Source: Bacteroidota bacterium
Lineage (GTDB): Bacteria > Bacteroidota > Bacteroidia > Bacteroidales > UBA12481
Length of the DNA stretch: 7,699 bases
Direction of reading: 5' to 3'
NCBI GenBank assembly: GCA_030592205.1
Contig: JAUVKA010000183.1
Coordinates: 1-7,699, forward strand
Shown here one piece after another: positions 1 to 6,412 of the stretch. The translations under genes and the position numbers were made by a program. The notes under the pieces were generated by a model. That model did no database searches, was not told where the DNA came from, and worked only from the letters and a program-made list of their open reading frames with translations. The number at the start of each line of letters is the position of its first letter. Positions within the stretch are counted from its first letter, which is position 1.

Positions 1-1198
1 AGCAGGATCCACCTTGAATTAATTGTGTTCTGCTTGTCCATCTTAAAATATTATGAGGTGAAGTATAGTTGTAAGTTGGGAAAGCATCAAAATTGGCATA
101 TTCCGGTACACCATACTTCTCCCAGTTGTCTGGTGCGCCAAGGGTGCGGCGAACAAGACAAAAATTGAATCCTTCTTTTATATCAGGAATCGGATTAACG
201 GCAATTTTGAAATCCATGTAAGAGGGAACTCTTGCCCCTTCGCCATGAACATGGCAGCTTCCACAATTGTTGTAATCCTGAGAATGGCAAACCTGGCAAT
301 TGAAGTCATCATAATGCAGGGTGTGGTAGGAGTTACTGTTTTCTAAACCTGTATGACAATCAGAGCACTTAGGGAGTTTGTCGTATGCATATCTTTCATG
401 AACTGGATTACCATCGCCATGTAATTCGGCTCCGTTATGGCAATCCGTGCATTTAAATCCCATTTTTTGTAAATGAATGTCTGGTTTAGTTCCCGGAGCA
501 ACTCCCAGGTAAGCATGACCACCACGCGAGGTATGGCAGGAAACACATGTTTGAATCATATCAGGGTTTTTTGTGAAGCTATGACCTTTGGCTAGCCCGC
601 CTCCTGCAATAGGTGGCCTTACAATGTGGCAGTTTCCACAGGTACCATGGCAGGTTTTACAGTTAGCGTTGTATCCATCAATCTGGTGCTGTGGCAGCTG
701 GTCAAAATCCTCGTGACCGGTTAAGCCGCTACGAACAGTTACTTTTTGTTTTTGGCCTGTTCCCTGGTGCAGACTGGTTTCAAAATTATTAGCAATTTCA
801 GAATGGCAGGTACCGCATTTGTCAACATAAAACACAGATGGGTGTGAAATGAAGTCCCCTGAATGAGCATCTTCCTTGATTGCAGTGTTATTCACCCCAT
901 TGTGGCAGCCAACACATCCTATGGAATAGTGAACAGATGCTTTATATTCTTCGTATCCGGCACCACCCATGTAAACACGGTCGTATGGCTCGTAATGAGG
1001 AGCAGATCCACCACATCCTCCAGCAGGAGCTGAAGTGTCTGGTGAATAAACCTCCTGGAGTAGTGCATAATTTGTATGGCAACCTTCGCAGGAAGCATTT
1101 TCGTTATCTGTGTTTTTATACTCACAGCTAATGATGCCCAAAGTGACTACTGCTAAGATTAAGATTAGTCTTAAACGATTGAATACTAATGTGGTCAT
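1..1198 (-). CDS. Multiheme c-type cytochrome lipoprotein (at least 10 hemes), 3' end outside window
   Basis: This is an open frame of 399 codons from the ATG at 1198-1196 to the left edge with no stop, so the C-terminus is missing. The N-terminus (MTTLVFNRLRLILILAVV...) is a signal peptide ending in the lipobox IISC, which predicts lipidation at Cys25 and membrane anchoring. Ten CXXCH heme-c motifs are visible, with first cysteines at residues 37, 95, 128, 180, 187, 218, 250, 278, 301 and 312; two are nearly fused (CKTCHGTCGNCH, 180-191). Many other histidines (for example 90, 112, 119, 144, 171, 206, 228, 242, 292, 295) could be distal heme ligands. After the last visible motif comes about 80 residues without CXXCH, rich in aromatics and proline, so a further domain or more hemes may follow off-window. 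Such proteins carry electrons in the periplasm or at the outer membrane. The specific partner or terminal reductase cannot be named, and no catalytic signature of a nitrite, hydroxylamine or tetrathionate reductase was recognised. It is transcribed divergently from the barrel/propeller genes. Confidence 0.95.
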   Translation of the reverse strand, partial: MTTLVFNRLRLILILAVVTLGIISCEYKNTDNENASCEGCHTNYALLQEVYSPDTSAPAGGCGGSAPHYEPYDRVYMGGAGYEEYKASVHYSIGCVGCHNGVNNTAIKEDAHSGDFISHPSVFYVDKCGTCHSEIANNFETSLHQGTGQKQKVTVRSGLTGHEDFDQLPQHQIDGYNANCKTCHGTCGNCHIVRPPIAGGGLAKGHSFTKNPDMIQTCVSCHTSRGGHAYLGVAPGTKPDIHLQKMGFKCTDCHNGAELHGDGNPVHERYAYDKLPKCSDCHTGLENSNSYHTLHYDDFNCQVCHSQDYNNCGSCHVHGEGARVPSYMDFKIAVNPIPDIKEGFNFCLVRRTLGAPDNWEKYGVPEYANFDAFPTYNYTSPHNILRWTSRTQLIQGGSC

Positions 1199-1218
1199 AT
1201 TGTTATTGTTTTTTGGAT

Positions 1219-1230
1219 AACAAGCTTGTT
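1219..1230. promoter_or_regulatory. 12-bp perfect palindrome upstream of the cytochrome gene
   Basis: AACAAGCTTGTT is its own reverse complement and lies 21-32 bp upstream of the cytochrome start codon, a position suited to an operator or 5'-UTR element. The 9-mer AAGCTTGTT inside it recurs in the same orientation at 1299-1307. Regulatory function is inferred only from position and symmetry; no known binding-site family was recognised. Confidence 0.3.
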
Positions 1231-1324
1231 GTGACGCTGTAAAGGTGCTTCTTTTGAGGGATATTCAGAAGAAAAGTAGGCTGACATTAGATCTAAAAAA
1301 GCTTGTTCTGGGACGTAAAAATAA

Positions 1325-1338
1325 CTGATCTGGATCAG
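1325..1338. promoter_or_regulatory. Inverted repeat CTGATC-TG-GATCAG, possible operator
   Basis: Two perfect 6-bp arms are separated by 2 bp in the middle of the divergent intergenic region, where one dimeric regulator could control both directions. It has the same 6-2-6 geometry as the palindrome at 6070-6083, but a different sequence. A role is inferred from symmetry and location only. Confidence 0.3.
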
Positions 1339-1350
1339 GAAAAAATATGA

Positions 1351-1378
1351 TTCTGAAAATTCTGATAATTTCTGTAAA
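1351..1378 (+). repeat. Three phased TTCTGWWAA direct repeats
   Basis: TTCTGAAAA (1351), TTCTGATAA (1360) and TTCTGTAAA (1370) form a short direct repeat with 9- and 10-bp spacing, close to one helical turn. The last copy overlaps the best -7-like word on the plus strand (TAAATTTA, 1375-1382). They may be cooperative regulator sites or only a local duplication in AT-rich DNA. Confidence 0.4.
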
Positions 1379-1414
1379 TTTAGGATGGGAAACGGGGAAA
1401 AGGGAATGATTATT

Positions 1415-1468
1415 GATTAGTAGTGAATGGTTAATGGTTAACGAGTAACGAATAACGAAAAACGAATG
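1415..1468 (+). repeat. Degenerate 7-bp tandem repeat (GAATAAC-like) before the barrel gene
   Basis: From 1415 the sequence can be read in 7-bp steps: GATTAGT, AGTGAAT, GGTTAAT, GGTTAAC, GAGTAAC, GAATAAC, GAAAAAC, then the partial unit GAATG. The clearest units are 1429-1463. The reverse complement of GAATAAC is GTTATTC, the same word that occurs as a unit at 3521-3527 in the array on the other side of the gene pair. The repeat ends 25 bp before the start codon at 1494, so it probably lies in the leader or promoter of that gene. Confidence 0.7.
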
Positions 1469-1493
1469 TTTAGGAAATTGTAAATTATGAATT

Positions 1494-2129
1494 ATGAAAT
1501 ATAAATTGTTTTTAGTGTGCCTGGGTTTGTTATTTTTGGGATCAAGACAAATGGCTCAAGCTCAAGTGGAAGGTTCGGATGCAGTACCTGCAGCAGAAAA
1601 GGTCAGTTATGGATTTACGGGGTATTTCAATGTTACAGACATTGGGCTTTTGATTGGGTCGCCTGAGAATGCTCATCCGGCACCATTTTCTTTTATTACC
1701 TTCAATGGTGTTCACCTTACCGAGCAATTATCAACCAGCCTGGGAATAGGAGTTGAGTTTCCCTCCGGCAGTTACATGCCATTGGTCCTGGATGTCAGGT
1801 ATTATATAAGGAATACTAACTTTTCTCCATTTTTGCAGTTGTATGGCGGTTATGCTCTGCCGCTTGATGATAATATGAACCAGGGTGTCTGGTATGATGC
1901 AGCATCATCGGCCATGCCTTATTATCCTAACTATGAGTCGTATATGGCAAAAGGAGGATGGTTGATAAATCCCGGCTTTGGTGTTCGCAGCCTTTTGGGA
2001 GAGAATTTTGGTGTTGTTTTTTCGGTAGGTTACCGGGTGCAGCGCTTATATTACGAGGCCGGTGATGATAGGAAGCGTACAGTTGACAACAACCGCCTTG
2101 TGATGAAGATTGGTATTACATTCAAGTAA
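1494..2129 (+). CDS. Small outer-membrane beta-barrel protein
   Basis: This encodes a 211-residue secreted protein. Residues 1-24 are a signal peptide (MKYKLFLVCLGLLFLG...) with a likely signal peptidase I site after AQAQ. The mature part is rich in alternating hydrophobic and aromatic/glycine segments (for example around 36-50, 64-71, 78-88, 96-105, 110-120, 154-165, 171-182 and 200-211) and ends in a beta-strand with a penultimate Phe (KIGITFK), as expected of an outer-membrane barrel recognised by the BAM machinery. The size fits about 8-10 strands, too small for a large transport pore. The ATG at 1494 is chosen because the ATG at 1487 is in another frame and stops at once; a poor ribosome site (AGGAAA, 1472-1477) lies upstream. 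It is followed by the propeller lipoprotein gene 21 nt later, so the two are probably co-transcribed. No substrate can be assigned. Confidence 0.85.
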   Translation: MKYKLFLVCLGLLFLGSRQMAQAQVEGSDAVPAAEKVSYGFTGYFNVTDIGLLIGSPENAHPAPFSFITFNGVHLTEQLSTSLGIGVEFPSGSYMPLVLDVRYYIRNTNFSPFLQLYGGYALPLDDNMNQGVWYDAASSAMPYYPNYESYMAKGGWLINPGFGVRSLLGENFGVVFSVGYRVQRLYYEAGDDRKRTVDNNRLVMKIGITFK

Positions 2130-2150
2130 AATGTGTTAAAAGATGATGTC

Positions 2151-3416
2151 ATGAAAAAAAAGATATTATACCTTCTATTGTTTCTGACAGTAGTTATTTC
2201 TGGATGCTCTGATAGGATCATAGATATTTTCACAGCAAATAGTCCGGTTTATATGAGCTATGAGGATCTACGGCAAGCTGTTCAACAGAAAGCAGCCAGT
2301 GATCTGATTAACCCGGGGAAAATATACTTCAAGGACAATTTTATTTTCATTGTTGAAGAGATGAAAGGGATACATGTAATTGACAATTCTGATCCTGCAA
2401 ACCCGGTCAACATTACGTTTATAGAAGTTCCCGGGAATGTTGATATAGCTGTCAAGGGAAATATTTTGTATGCCGACAGCTACATTGATATGGTAGCAAT
2501 AGATGTATCGGATATGGGTAATGTTAGAGAGGTTGGCAGGGTAGAGAAGATTCTTCCTTACACTCTCCCGGTTTTTGATGAGGAATATCCATTGGCCCGA
2601 ATTGATCAGGATGAAGGTGTTGTTGTTGGATGGGAAGTCAAGCAGGTAAGGGAGGAGATTGAGCAATATTATTATCCTTACTACCGTGAAGTTATGGGTG
2701 GATGGACCAATGATGTAGCCAAGGGTGGATCGGGGGGAGTTTCTTCCGGTGGGATAGGCGTCGGGGGCTCTATGGCTCGCTTTGGTATTTCAGAGAATAC
2801 ACTTTATGCAGTTGATCAGAATACATTGCATATCTTCTCTATCACTAATCCTGAGACTCCGGAGCATAAAAAGGATTTCAATGCGGGCTGGGGAATTGAA
2901 ACTCTTTTTATATTAGATAAACACATGTTCCTGGGCTCCCAAAATGGGATGCGTATATATGATATTTCTGTTCCGAATTCCCCAATGTATCTTAGTGATT
3001 TTTGGCATGTAACTGGCTGTGATCCAGTAGTAGTCCAGGACGATATTGCATACATTACCCTTCGGGGAGGAAACAGATGTGGAAACAATTTTAACTTACT
3101 GGTTCTGGTGTCGATAAAGAACATGCGCAAACCGGTAGAACTAATAAGCTATCCTATGGAAGGGCCCTATGGCCTGGGAATCGATGGCAACCTTTTATTT
3201 ATTTGCGATGGTGATGCCGGCCTTAAGGTCTATGATGCAAAGGACCCGATGGATATTGCCAATCACCAGTTGGCCCGATTCCCTGAAATAATTGCCTATG
3301 ATGTAATTCCTTTCGGAGGAGTTCTTATGCTTATTGGTGATGATGGGCTATATCAATATGATTATCAGGATGTGAATAACATTACTTTGCTGAGCAAGAT
3401 TCAGGTTGGGCAATAG
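2151..3416 (+). CDS. LVIVD-repeat beta-propeller lipoprotein
   Basis: This encodes a 421-residue lipoprotein. I start it at ATG 2151 (MKKKILYLLLFLTVV...) because this puts the charged n-region directly before the hydrophobic core; an in-frame GTG at 2133 would add six residues (MLKDDV) and fit less well. The lipobox ISGC predicts lipidation at Cys19. The mature part carries seven repeats of the LVIVD type (hydrophobic strand, then xxDxxxPxxP-like turn): around 73-86 (GIHVIDNSDPANPV), 114-125, 226-240, 267-281 (MRIYDISVPNSP), 316-332, 358-369 and 400-414, consistent with a seven-blade propeller. A glycine-rich loop (183-208) and an acidic/tyrosine-rich segment (about 140-182) interrupt blades two and three. 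Such propellers usually mediate binding at the cell surface or periplasm; no catalytic residues are evident. It is second in an operon with the barrel gene and converges on the FISUMP gene across a repeat array. Confidence 0.9.
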   Translation: MKKKILYLLLFLTVVISGCSDRIIDIFTANSPVYMSYEDLRQAVQQKAASDLINPGKIYFKDNFIFIVEEMKGIHVIDNSDPANPVNITFIEVPGNVDIAVKGNILYADSYIDMVAIDVSDMGNVREVGRVEKILPYTLPVFDEEYPLARIDQDEGVVVGWEVKQVREEIEQYYYPYYREVMGGWTNDVAKGGSGGVSSGGIGVGGSMARFGISENTLYAVDQNTLHIFSITNPETPEHKKDFNAGWGIETLFILDKHMFLGSQNGMRIYDISVPNSPMYLSDFWHVTGCDPVVVQDDIAYITLRGGNRCGNNFNLLVLVSIKNMRKPVELISYPMEGPYGLGIDGNLLFICDGDAGLKVYDAKDPMDIANHQLARFPEIIAYDVIPFGGVLMLIGDDGLYQYDYQDVNNITLLSKIQVGQ

Positions 3417-3422
3417 ATTCTC

Positions 3423-3533
3423 GGTTATCCGTTATCCGGTTATCCGTTATCCGGTTATCCGTTATCCGGTTATCCGTTATCCGGTTATCCGGTTATCCGT
3501 TATCCGTTATCCGGTTATCCGTTATTCGTTACC
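3423..3533 (+). repeat. Tandem array of GTTATCC / GGTTATCC units in a convergent gap
   Basis: Fifteen contiguous units fill 111 bp of the 123-bp gap between two convergent stop codons. 8-mers (GGTTATCC) start at 3423, 3438, 3453, 3468, 3483, 3491 and 3513. 7-mers (GTTATCC) start at 3431, 3446, 3461, 3476, 3499 and 3506. The end is decayed: GTTATTC at 3521 and GTTACC at 3528. The first eight units alternate strictly 8/7, giving four copies of the 15-bp GGTTATCCGTTATCC. There are no spacers, so it is not a CRISPR. It begins 6 bp after one stop codon and ends 6 bp before the other, which suggests length variation is tolerated there. It could act as a transcription or recombination boundary, which is inference. 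No hairpin with a U-tract was found in the gap. Confidence 0.97.
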
Positions 3534-3539
3534 TCATAA

Positions 3540-5402
3540 TCATTCTTGTATACATCGAACTGAAAAGCCACTACTCCGGTCGGCACTATACCTGTTTAAT
3601 GCACCAACTGTATGCCACATGCTGCGGGCCCAGGCATCTGGGGTTCCATTGGCAGAATTAGTCCAGAAATAGCCGAATTCTGTTTGCAATTTGAAAACAC
3701 CGTCAACTTCTCGTTTACCACCCGGACGAGCAGTAAACGCATCAGTATCAAGGCCTTGATAATTGCTGGGAGCCCATAGATCCGTGGATCTAAGCTTTCC
3801 GCCAACATCCCCGGAAAAGCGCCATCCTGATTTATCTGCATCAGTTTCATTCATACCTAAAAACTCCTCGAGGATTTTCCAATCGTTATCCGTAGGAAGT
3901 TTCCAGCCTGTAGGGCATGATATTCTAGCTGCTTGCCAATTATATAAAACGCCGTATGTATAGTAATTTTCTGTCTCCTTTGATTCAGAAACTACAGTGT
4001 CAGCATAATCATAAACGTAAAAATATTGATCAGTATAGGAGCTATCCACAGGATTGCTGACCGAGAGCTGGTAAGCAAGGTTTTGCGCCATCCAATTTTG
4101 GGTTCCGATGGCTACATAGCCATAGATGTGCCCATCACGGGAATCGGTAAAGGTTCCTGCCCATTCCGAAGATGCTGTGGTAAACCGTATCTGACTGCCA
4201 TAGGCTGTTCCTATAAAGTTTGTGGCATAAGCCCGAATATAGTATGTAGCTTGTTCATCCAGTCCCTTAATGATACTGGTGAAAACTCCTGTGCCTAAAC
4301 TATCGAGGGTTATACTGTCATTGAGGGTTGGATTCCCCTCTGTATTCCAACAAATGCCCCTTGCAGTGATCTGGGTTCCTCCATCTGCAGTTACATTTCC
4401 TCCTCCGATTACCGAATCCACAGCTAAACAGGTAATAAGGGAAGTTATTACAGTTGGTAATGATGGAGCTTGGAATGTTTTAAAATCCTTCTGAACTCCA
4501 TATGTCAGACCTGCACTGTTTTGCGCGTACGCTCGAACATAGTATTTTGTGCTGTCCTCCAGTCCTGTTAGTATACTGATGAATGTTCCAGCCCCAGTGC
4601 TATCTGTAGTTAATGCGTCAGCTATTGTTGGATTATTACTGGTGCTCCAACATACGCCCCTGGAAGTCAGGGGGTCTCCACCATCATTCGTTATTGTTCC
4701 TCCTCCCTCAGCAGAATTGTGAGTAATGCTGGTTATATCAGCTGTAGTAACGGTGGGAGGGTAAATTATCCTGGCCGTTGTAAATTGTTTTTGTTCACCA
4801 TAAGCAGTTCCCGCACTATTTGTTGCATAGGCTCTGACATAATGGAGAGTGTCGGAGGCGAGTCCTGTTATCAGATTTCCAAATGTTCCAATTCCCGATC
4901 CCATTGGGGAGTGATCATTGGCTATTGTTGGTAAAGTATCTATCGACCAACAAATACCCCTGGTGTAAACGGTATCTCCTCCTTCACTGGTAACTGCCCC
5001 TCCACACCATGCAGTTGTGGTGGAGATGTCAGTGATTTCTCCGGTTAAAACTGTTGGCAATTCTATTGTAAAAAGATGTAAGATTGTAGAAAAAACGGGA
5101 TCACAATTCCCATCAGTTACAGAAACACGTATATATGTTTCCTCTGTGGCTATCATATCAAGTTGAGCATTTGTTTGCTCAGAGATGTCCTCCCATGCAG
5201 TTCCGTCAACTGATTCCTGCCATTGAAGAGTTCCCCTGTAAGTCTGAATTTTCAAGGTAACTGTCTCATTTTTTACCACCCGGCGTTCGATTATGCTGGA
5301 ACCTTCTTTTAGAAAAACCTGCCCTGATAAGAGGGTGCTGGTGAACCCTGTTATTACTAATAGAAGTACCACATTCTTGTAAGAAATGAATCTCTTTTTC
5401 AT
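3540..5402 (-). CDS. Secreted protein with three FnIII-like repeats and C-terminal FISUMP domain
   Basis: This encodes a 620-residue exported protein. Residues 1-27 form a signal peptide (MKKRFISYKNVVLLLVITGF...) without a lipobox Cys. Residues about 28-112 are a beta-rich Ig-like region (TLQWQESVDGTAWEDI). Three repeats follow at 116-215, 216-315 and 316-409, each starting PTVxTxxIT, with a conserved RGI/VCW at 148-152, 248-252 and 348-352 and AYAxNxxGxxYG at 191, 291 and 391; they are fibronectin type III-like. Residues about 412-620 match the FISUMP (Fibrobacter succinogenes major paralogous) domain: DGHIYGYVAIGTQNWMAQNL, YGVLYNWQAA, CPTGWKLPTDNDW, GGKLRST, and the ending SGFSVRCIQE. FISUMP domains are common in surface or secreted proteins of Bacteroidota and Fibrobacter; their biochemical role is not established. 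It has neither a T9SS sorting domain nor a lipobox, so how it would be retained at the surface is unclear. It is second in an operon: its ATG follows the upstream TAA by 2 nt. Confidence 0.95.
   Translation of the reverse strand: MKKRFISYKNVVLLLVITGFTSTLLSGQVFLKEGSSIIERRVVKNETVTLKIQTYRGTLQWQESVDGTAWEDISEQTNAQLDMIATEETYIRVSVTDGNCDPVFSTILHLFTIELPTVLTGEITDISTTTAWCGGAVTSEGGDTVYTRGICWSIDTLPTIANDHSPMGSGIGTFGNLITGLASDTLHYVRAYATNSAGTAYGEQKQFTTARIIYPPTVTTADITSITHNSAEGGGTITNDGGDPLTSRGVCWSTSNNPTIADALTTDSTGAGTFISILTGLEDSTKYYVRAYAQNSAGLTYGVQKDFKTFQAPSLPTVITSLITCLAVDSVIGGGNVTADGGTQITARGICWNTEGNPTLNDSITLDSLGTGVFTSIIKGLDEQATYYIRAYATNFIGTAYGSQIRFTTASSEWAGTFTDSRDGHIYGYVAIGTQNWMAQNLAYQLSVSNPVDSSYTDQYFYVYDYADTVVSESKETENYYTYGVLYNWQAARISCPTGWKLPTDNDWKILEEFLGMNETDADKSGWRFSGDVGGKLRSTDLWAPSNYQGLDTDAFTARPGGKREVDGVFKLQTEFGYFWTNSANGTPDAWARSMWHTVGALNRYSADRSSGFSVRCIQE
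4176..5057 (-). repeat. Three in-frame ~300-bp repeats encoding FnIII-like domains
   Basis: Repeat units at 5057-4758, 4757-4458 and 4457-4176 (the last cut at residue 409, just before the FISUMP domain) encode domains with exactly 100-residue spacing of all landmark motifs (PTVxT at 116/216/316, CW at 151/251/351, RAYA at 190/290/390). The copies have diverged clearly in nucleotide sequence, so the duplications are not recent, yet no indel has changed the spacing. Confidence 0.9.
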
Positions 5403-5404
5403 GC

Positions 5405-6028
5405 TTACCGGGTTTTTATTATTGATTGATAATAGCTTTTTTCTTCAGATATTATTTGAAGGTAATAAAGACCTGAAGAGAAATTATTCATCGATATTCT
5501 CTCGGTAGCTTCACCACCAGGCATCATTTTCTCTATATAAATCAATTCAGTTCCCATTGTATTGAACAGCCTTATTTTCACAAGGGTTGGTGTTCCCAGT
5601 ATTTCAATAATCAGCTCATCTTCAACAGGATTTGGGAAGCACAAGATTTGAAGGCTTGTTGAGTTCAAATCAATCCCAGATGCATCCACTGAAACAGTTA
5701 CCTCGCTGGTGGCAGAACAATTGTTGGCATCTGTAACCGTCAATAGATAGCTTGTATTTATTTCCGGAGTAGCCAATGGGTTTGCCAGTGTTGGATCATC
5801 TAATCCAGCGACAGGGGTCCAGGAATAGATATAATTTCCGTATCCATCAAGGGCAGAGGGATTTCCACCGATAATTGTTGATTCTCCTTTGCTGATTTCT
5901 ATGTCATTACCAGCATCTGCTAACAGTTGGTCGGGTTGTGATACTGTTAGAATAATTGGATCCTGGCAATATGCTCCAAATCCGATTCCAAGGAATAAGG
6001 TTATAGATAGTACAATAATTCTTTTCAT
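5405..6028 (-). CDS. Secreted PKD/Ig-like protein with T9SS type A C-terminal sorting domain
   Basis: This encodes a 207-residue protein. Residues 1-22 are a signal peptide (MKRIIVLSITLFLGIGFGAY, cleavage near CQ|D). Residues about 36-115 form a PKD/Ig-like fold typical of Bacteroidota surface proteins (ADAGNDIEISKGESTIIGG, YSWTPVAGLDDPTLANP, TSYLLTVTDANNCSATSEVTV). Residues about 125-207 match the T9SS type A sorting domain: FPNPVEDEL at 131-139, VKIRLFNTMGTEL at 150-162, FSSGLYYLQI at 183-192 and a basic end, IIKTR. By family knowledge this domain directs passage through the outer membrane by the PorSS/T9SS machinery and is normally removed on attachment or release. There is little else in the mature protein beyond one small domain, so it is probably an adhesin or structural piece rather than an enzyme. 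It is the first gene of the operon with the FnIII/FISUMP gene 2 nt downstream. The ATG at 6028 gives a complete signal peptide. Confidence 0.93.
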   Translation of the reverse strand: MKRIIVLSITLFLGIGFGAYCQDPIILTVSQPDQLLADAGNDIEISKGESTIIGGNPSALDGYGNYIYSWTPVAGLDDPTLANPLATPEINTSYLLTVTDANNCSATSEVTVSVDASGIDLNSTSLQILCFPNPVEDELIIEILGTPTLVKIRLFNTMGTELIYIEKMMPGGEATERISMNNFSSGLYYLQIISEEKSYYQSIIKTR

Positions 6029-6069
6029 AATGTGGTGATATTAATTGAATTAACCATCATTTTGACATA

Positions 6070-6083
6070 GCATAAACTTATGC
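6070..6083. promoter_or_regulatory. Palindrome GCATAA-AC-TTATGC upstream of the T9SS/FISUMP operon
   Basis: Perfect 6-bp arms flank a 2-bp spacer, located 42-55 bp upstream of the operon start codon. On the minus strand it overlaps TAAGTTTA, a 7-of-8 match to the Bacteroidota -7 element TAnnTTTG. A convincing -33 TTG at the usual distance is not seen. An operator overlapping the promoter is plausible; no regulator family was recognised. Confidence 0.35.
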
Positions 6084-6412
6084 AAAAATTCTATCAAAAC
6101 ATAGCGGATCAGGCCTTTTCCATTAAAATGCCTCTTCAATAATAACTTCAAGTACTTTTCGTGCTGTACGATTGGTCAGTTAGCTCCACAGGAGATGATT
6201 TGATGGAAGTAACTAAGATTTTTTGGTGGCTATATTGATTTAGATCGTTATAGACCACTGGTCCTGTAAGAAATGTATAGCTCAATAAGCAAGAGAAGAT
6301 TGGAGGACGATCAAAAATATATATATCTTTAGAAATCAGAAACACTATACCGTAAAACACTATTTGATGAAATCTAAAACCATTTTGCTCTTGATAAGCA
6401 TCACATTGCTTC

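Larger units (their letters stand above)
1199..1493. promoter_or_regulatory. Divergent intergenic region between cytochrome and barrel/propeller genes
   Basis: This 295-bp AT-rich gap separates two divergent start codons and must hold both promoters. No perfect Bacteroidota promoter (TTG near -33, TAnnTTTG near -7) is visible. The nearest plus-strand match to the -7 element is TAAATTTA at 1375-1382. A weak minus-strand match, TACTTTTC, lies around 1272-1279. The region does hold repeated and palindromic words, listed as separate entries: a 12-bp palindrome at 1219-1230, a 6-2-6 palindrome at 1325-1338, three phased TTCTG words at 1351-1378 and a 7-bp tandem repeat at 1415-1468. No RNA gene or small ORF is apparent. 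Confidence 0.6.

Noticed and set aside
880..1131. Plus-strand 83-codon frame (and other short frames within 1-1198)
   Set aside because: It is antisense to the cytochrome, whose CXXCH motifs prove the minus-strand frame is the coding one; its product has no features.
1..2129. Mtr-like porin-cytochrome conduit formed by the cytochrome and the adjacent barrel
   Set aside because: The barrel is only 211 residues, far smaller than the large barrels of known porin-cytochrome conduits, and the genes are divergent rather than in one operon.
2133..2150. GTG start giving a six-residue longer propeller lipoprotein
   Set aside because: The ATG at 2151 places MKKK directly before the hydrophobic core and lipobox; the extension would put acidic residues at the front of the signal peptide.
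3423..3533. CRISPR array
   Set aside because: Units are 7-8 bp and contiguous with no unique spacers, and no cas genes are present.
3406..3672. Plus-strand frame encoding a VIRYP pentapeptide repeat
   Set aside because: It starts from a TTG inside the end of the propeller gene, its repeat is simply the 15-bp DNA array read in frame, and its second half is antisense to the conserved FISUMP C-terminus.
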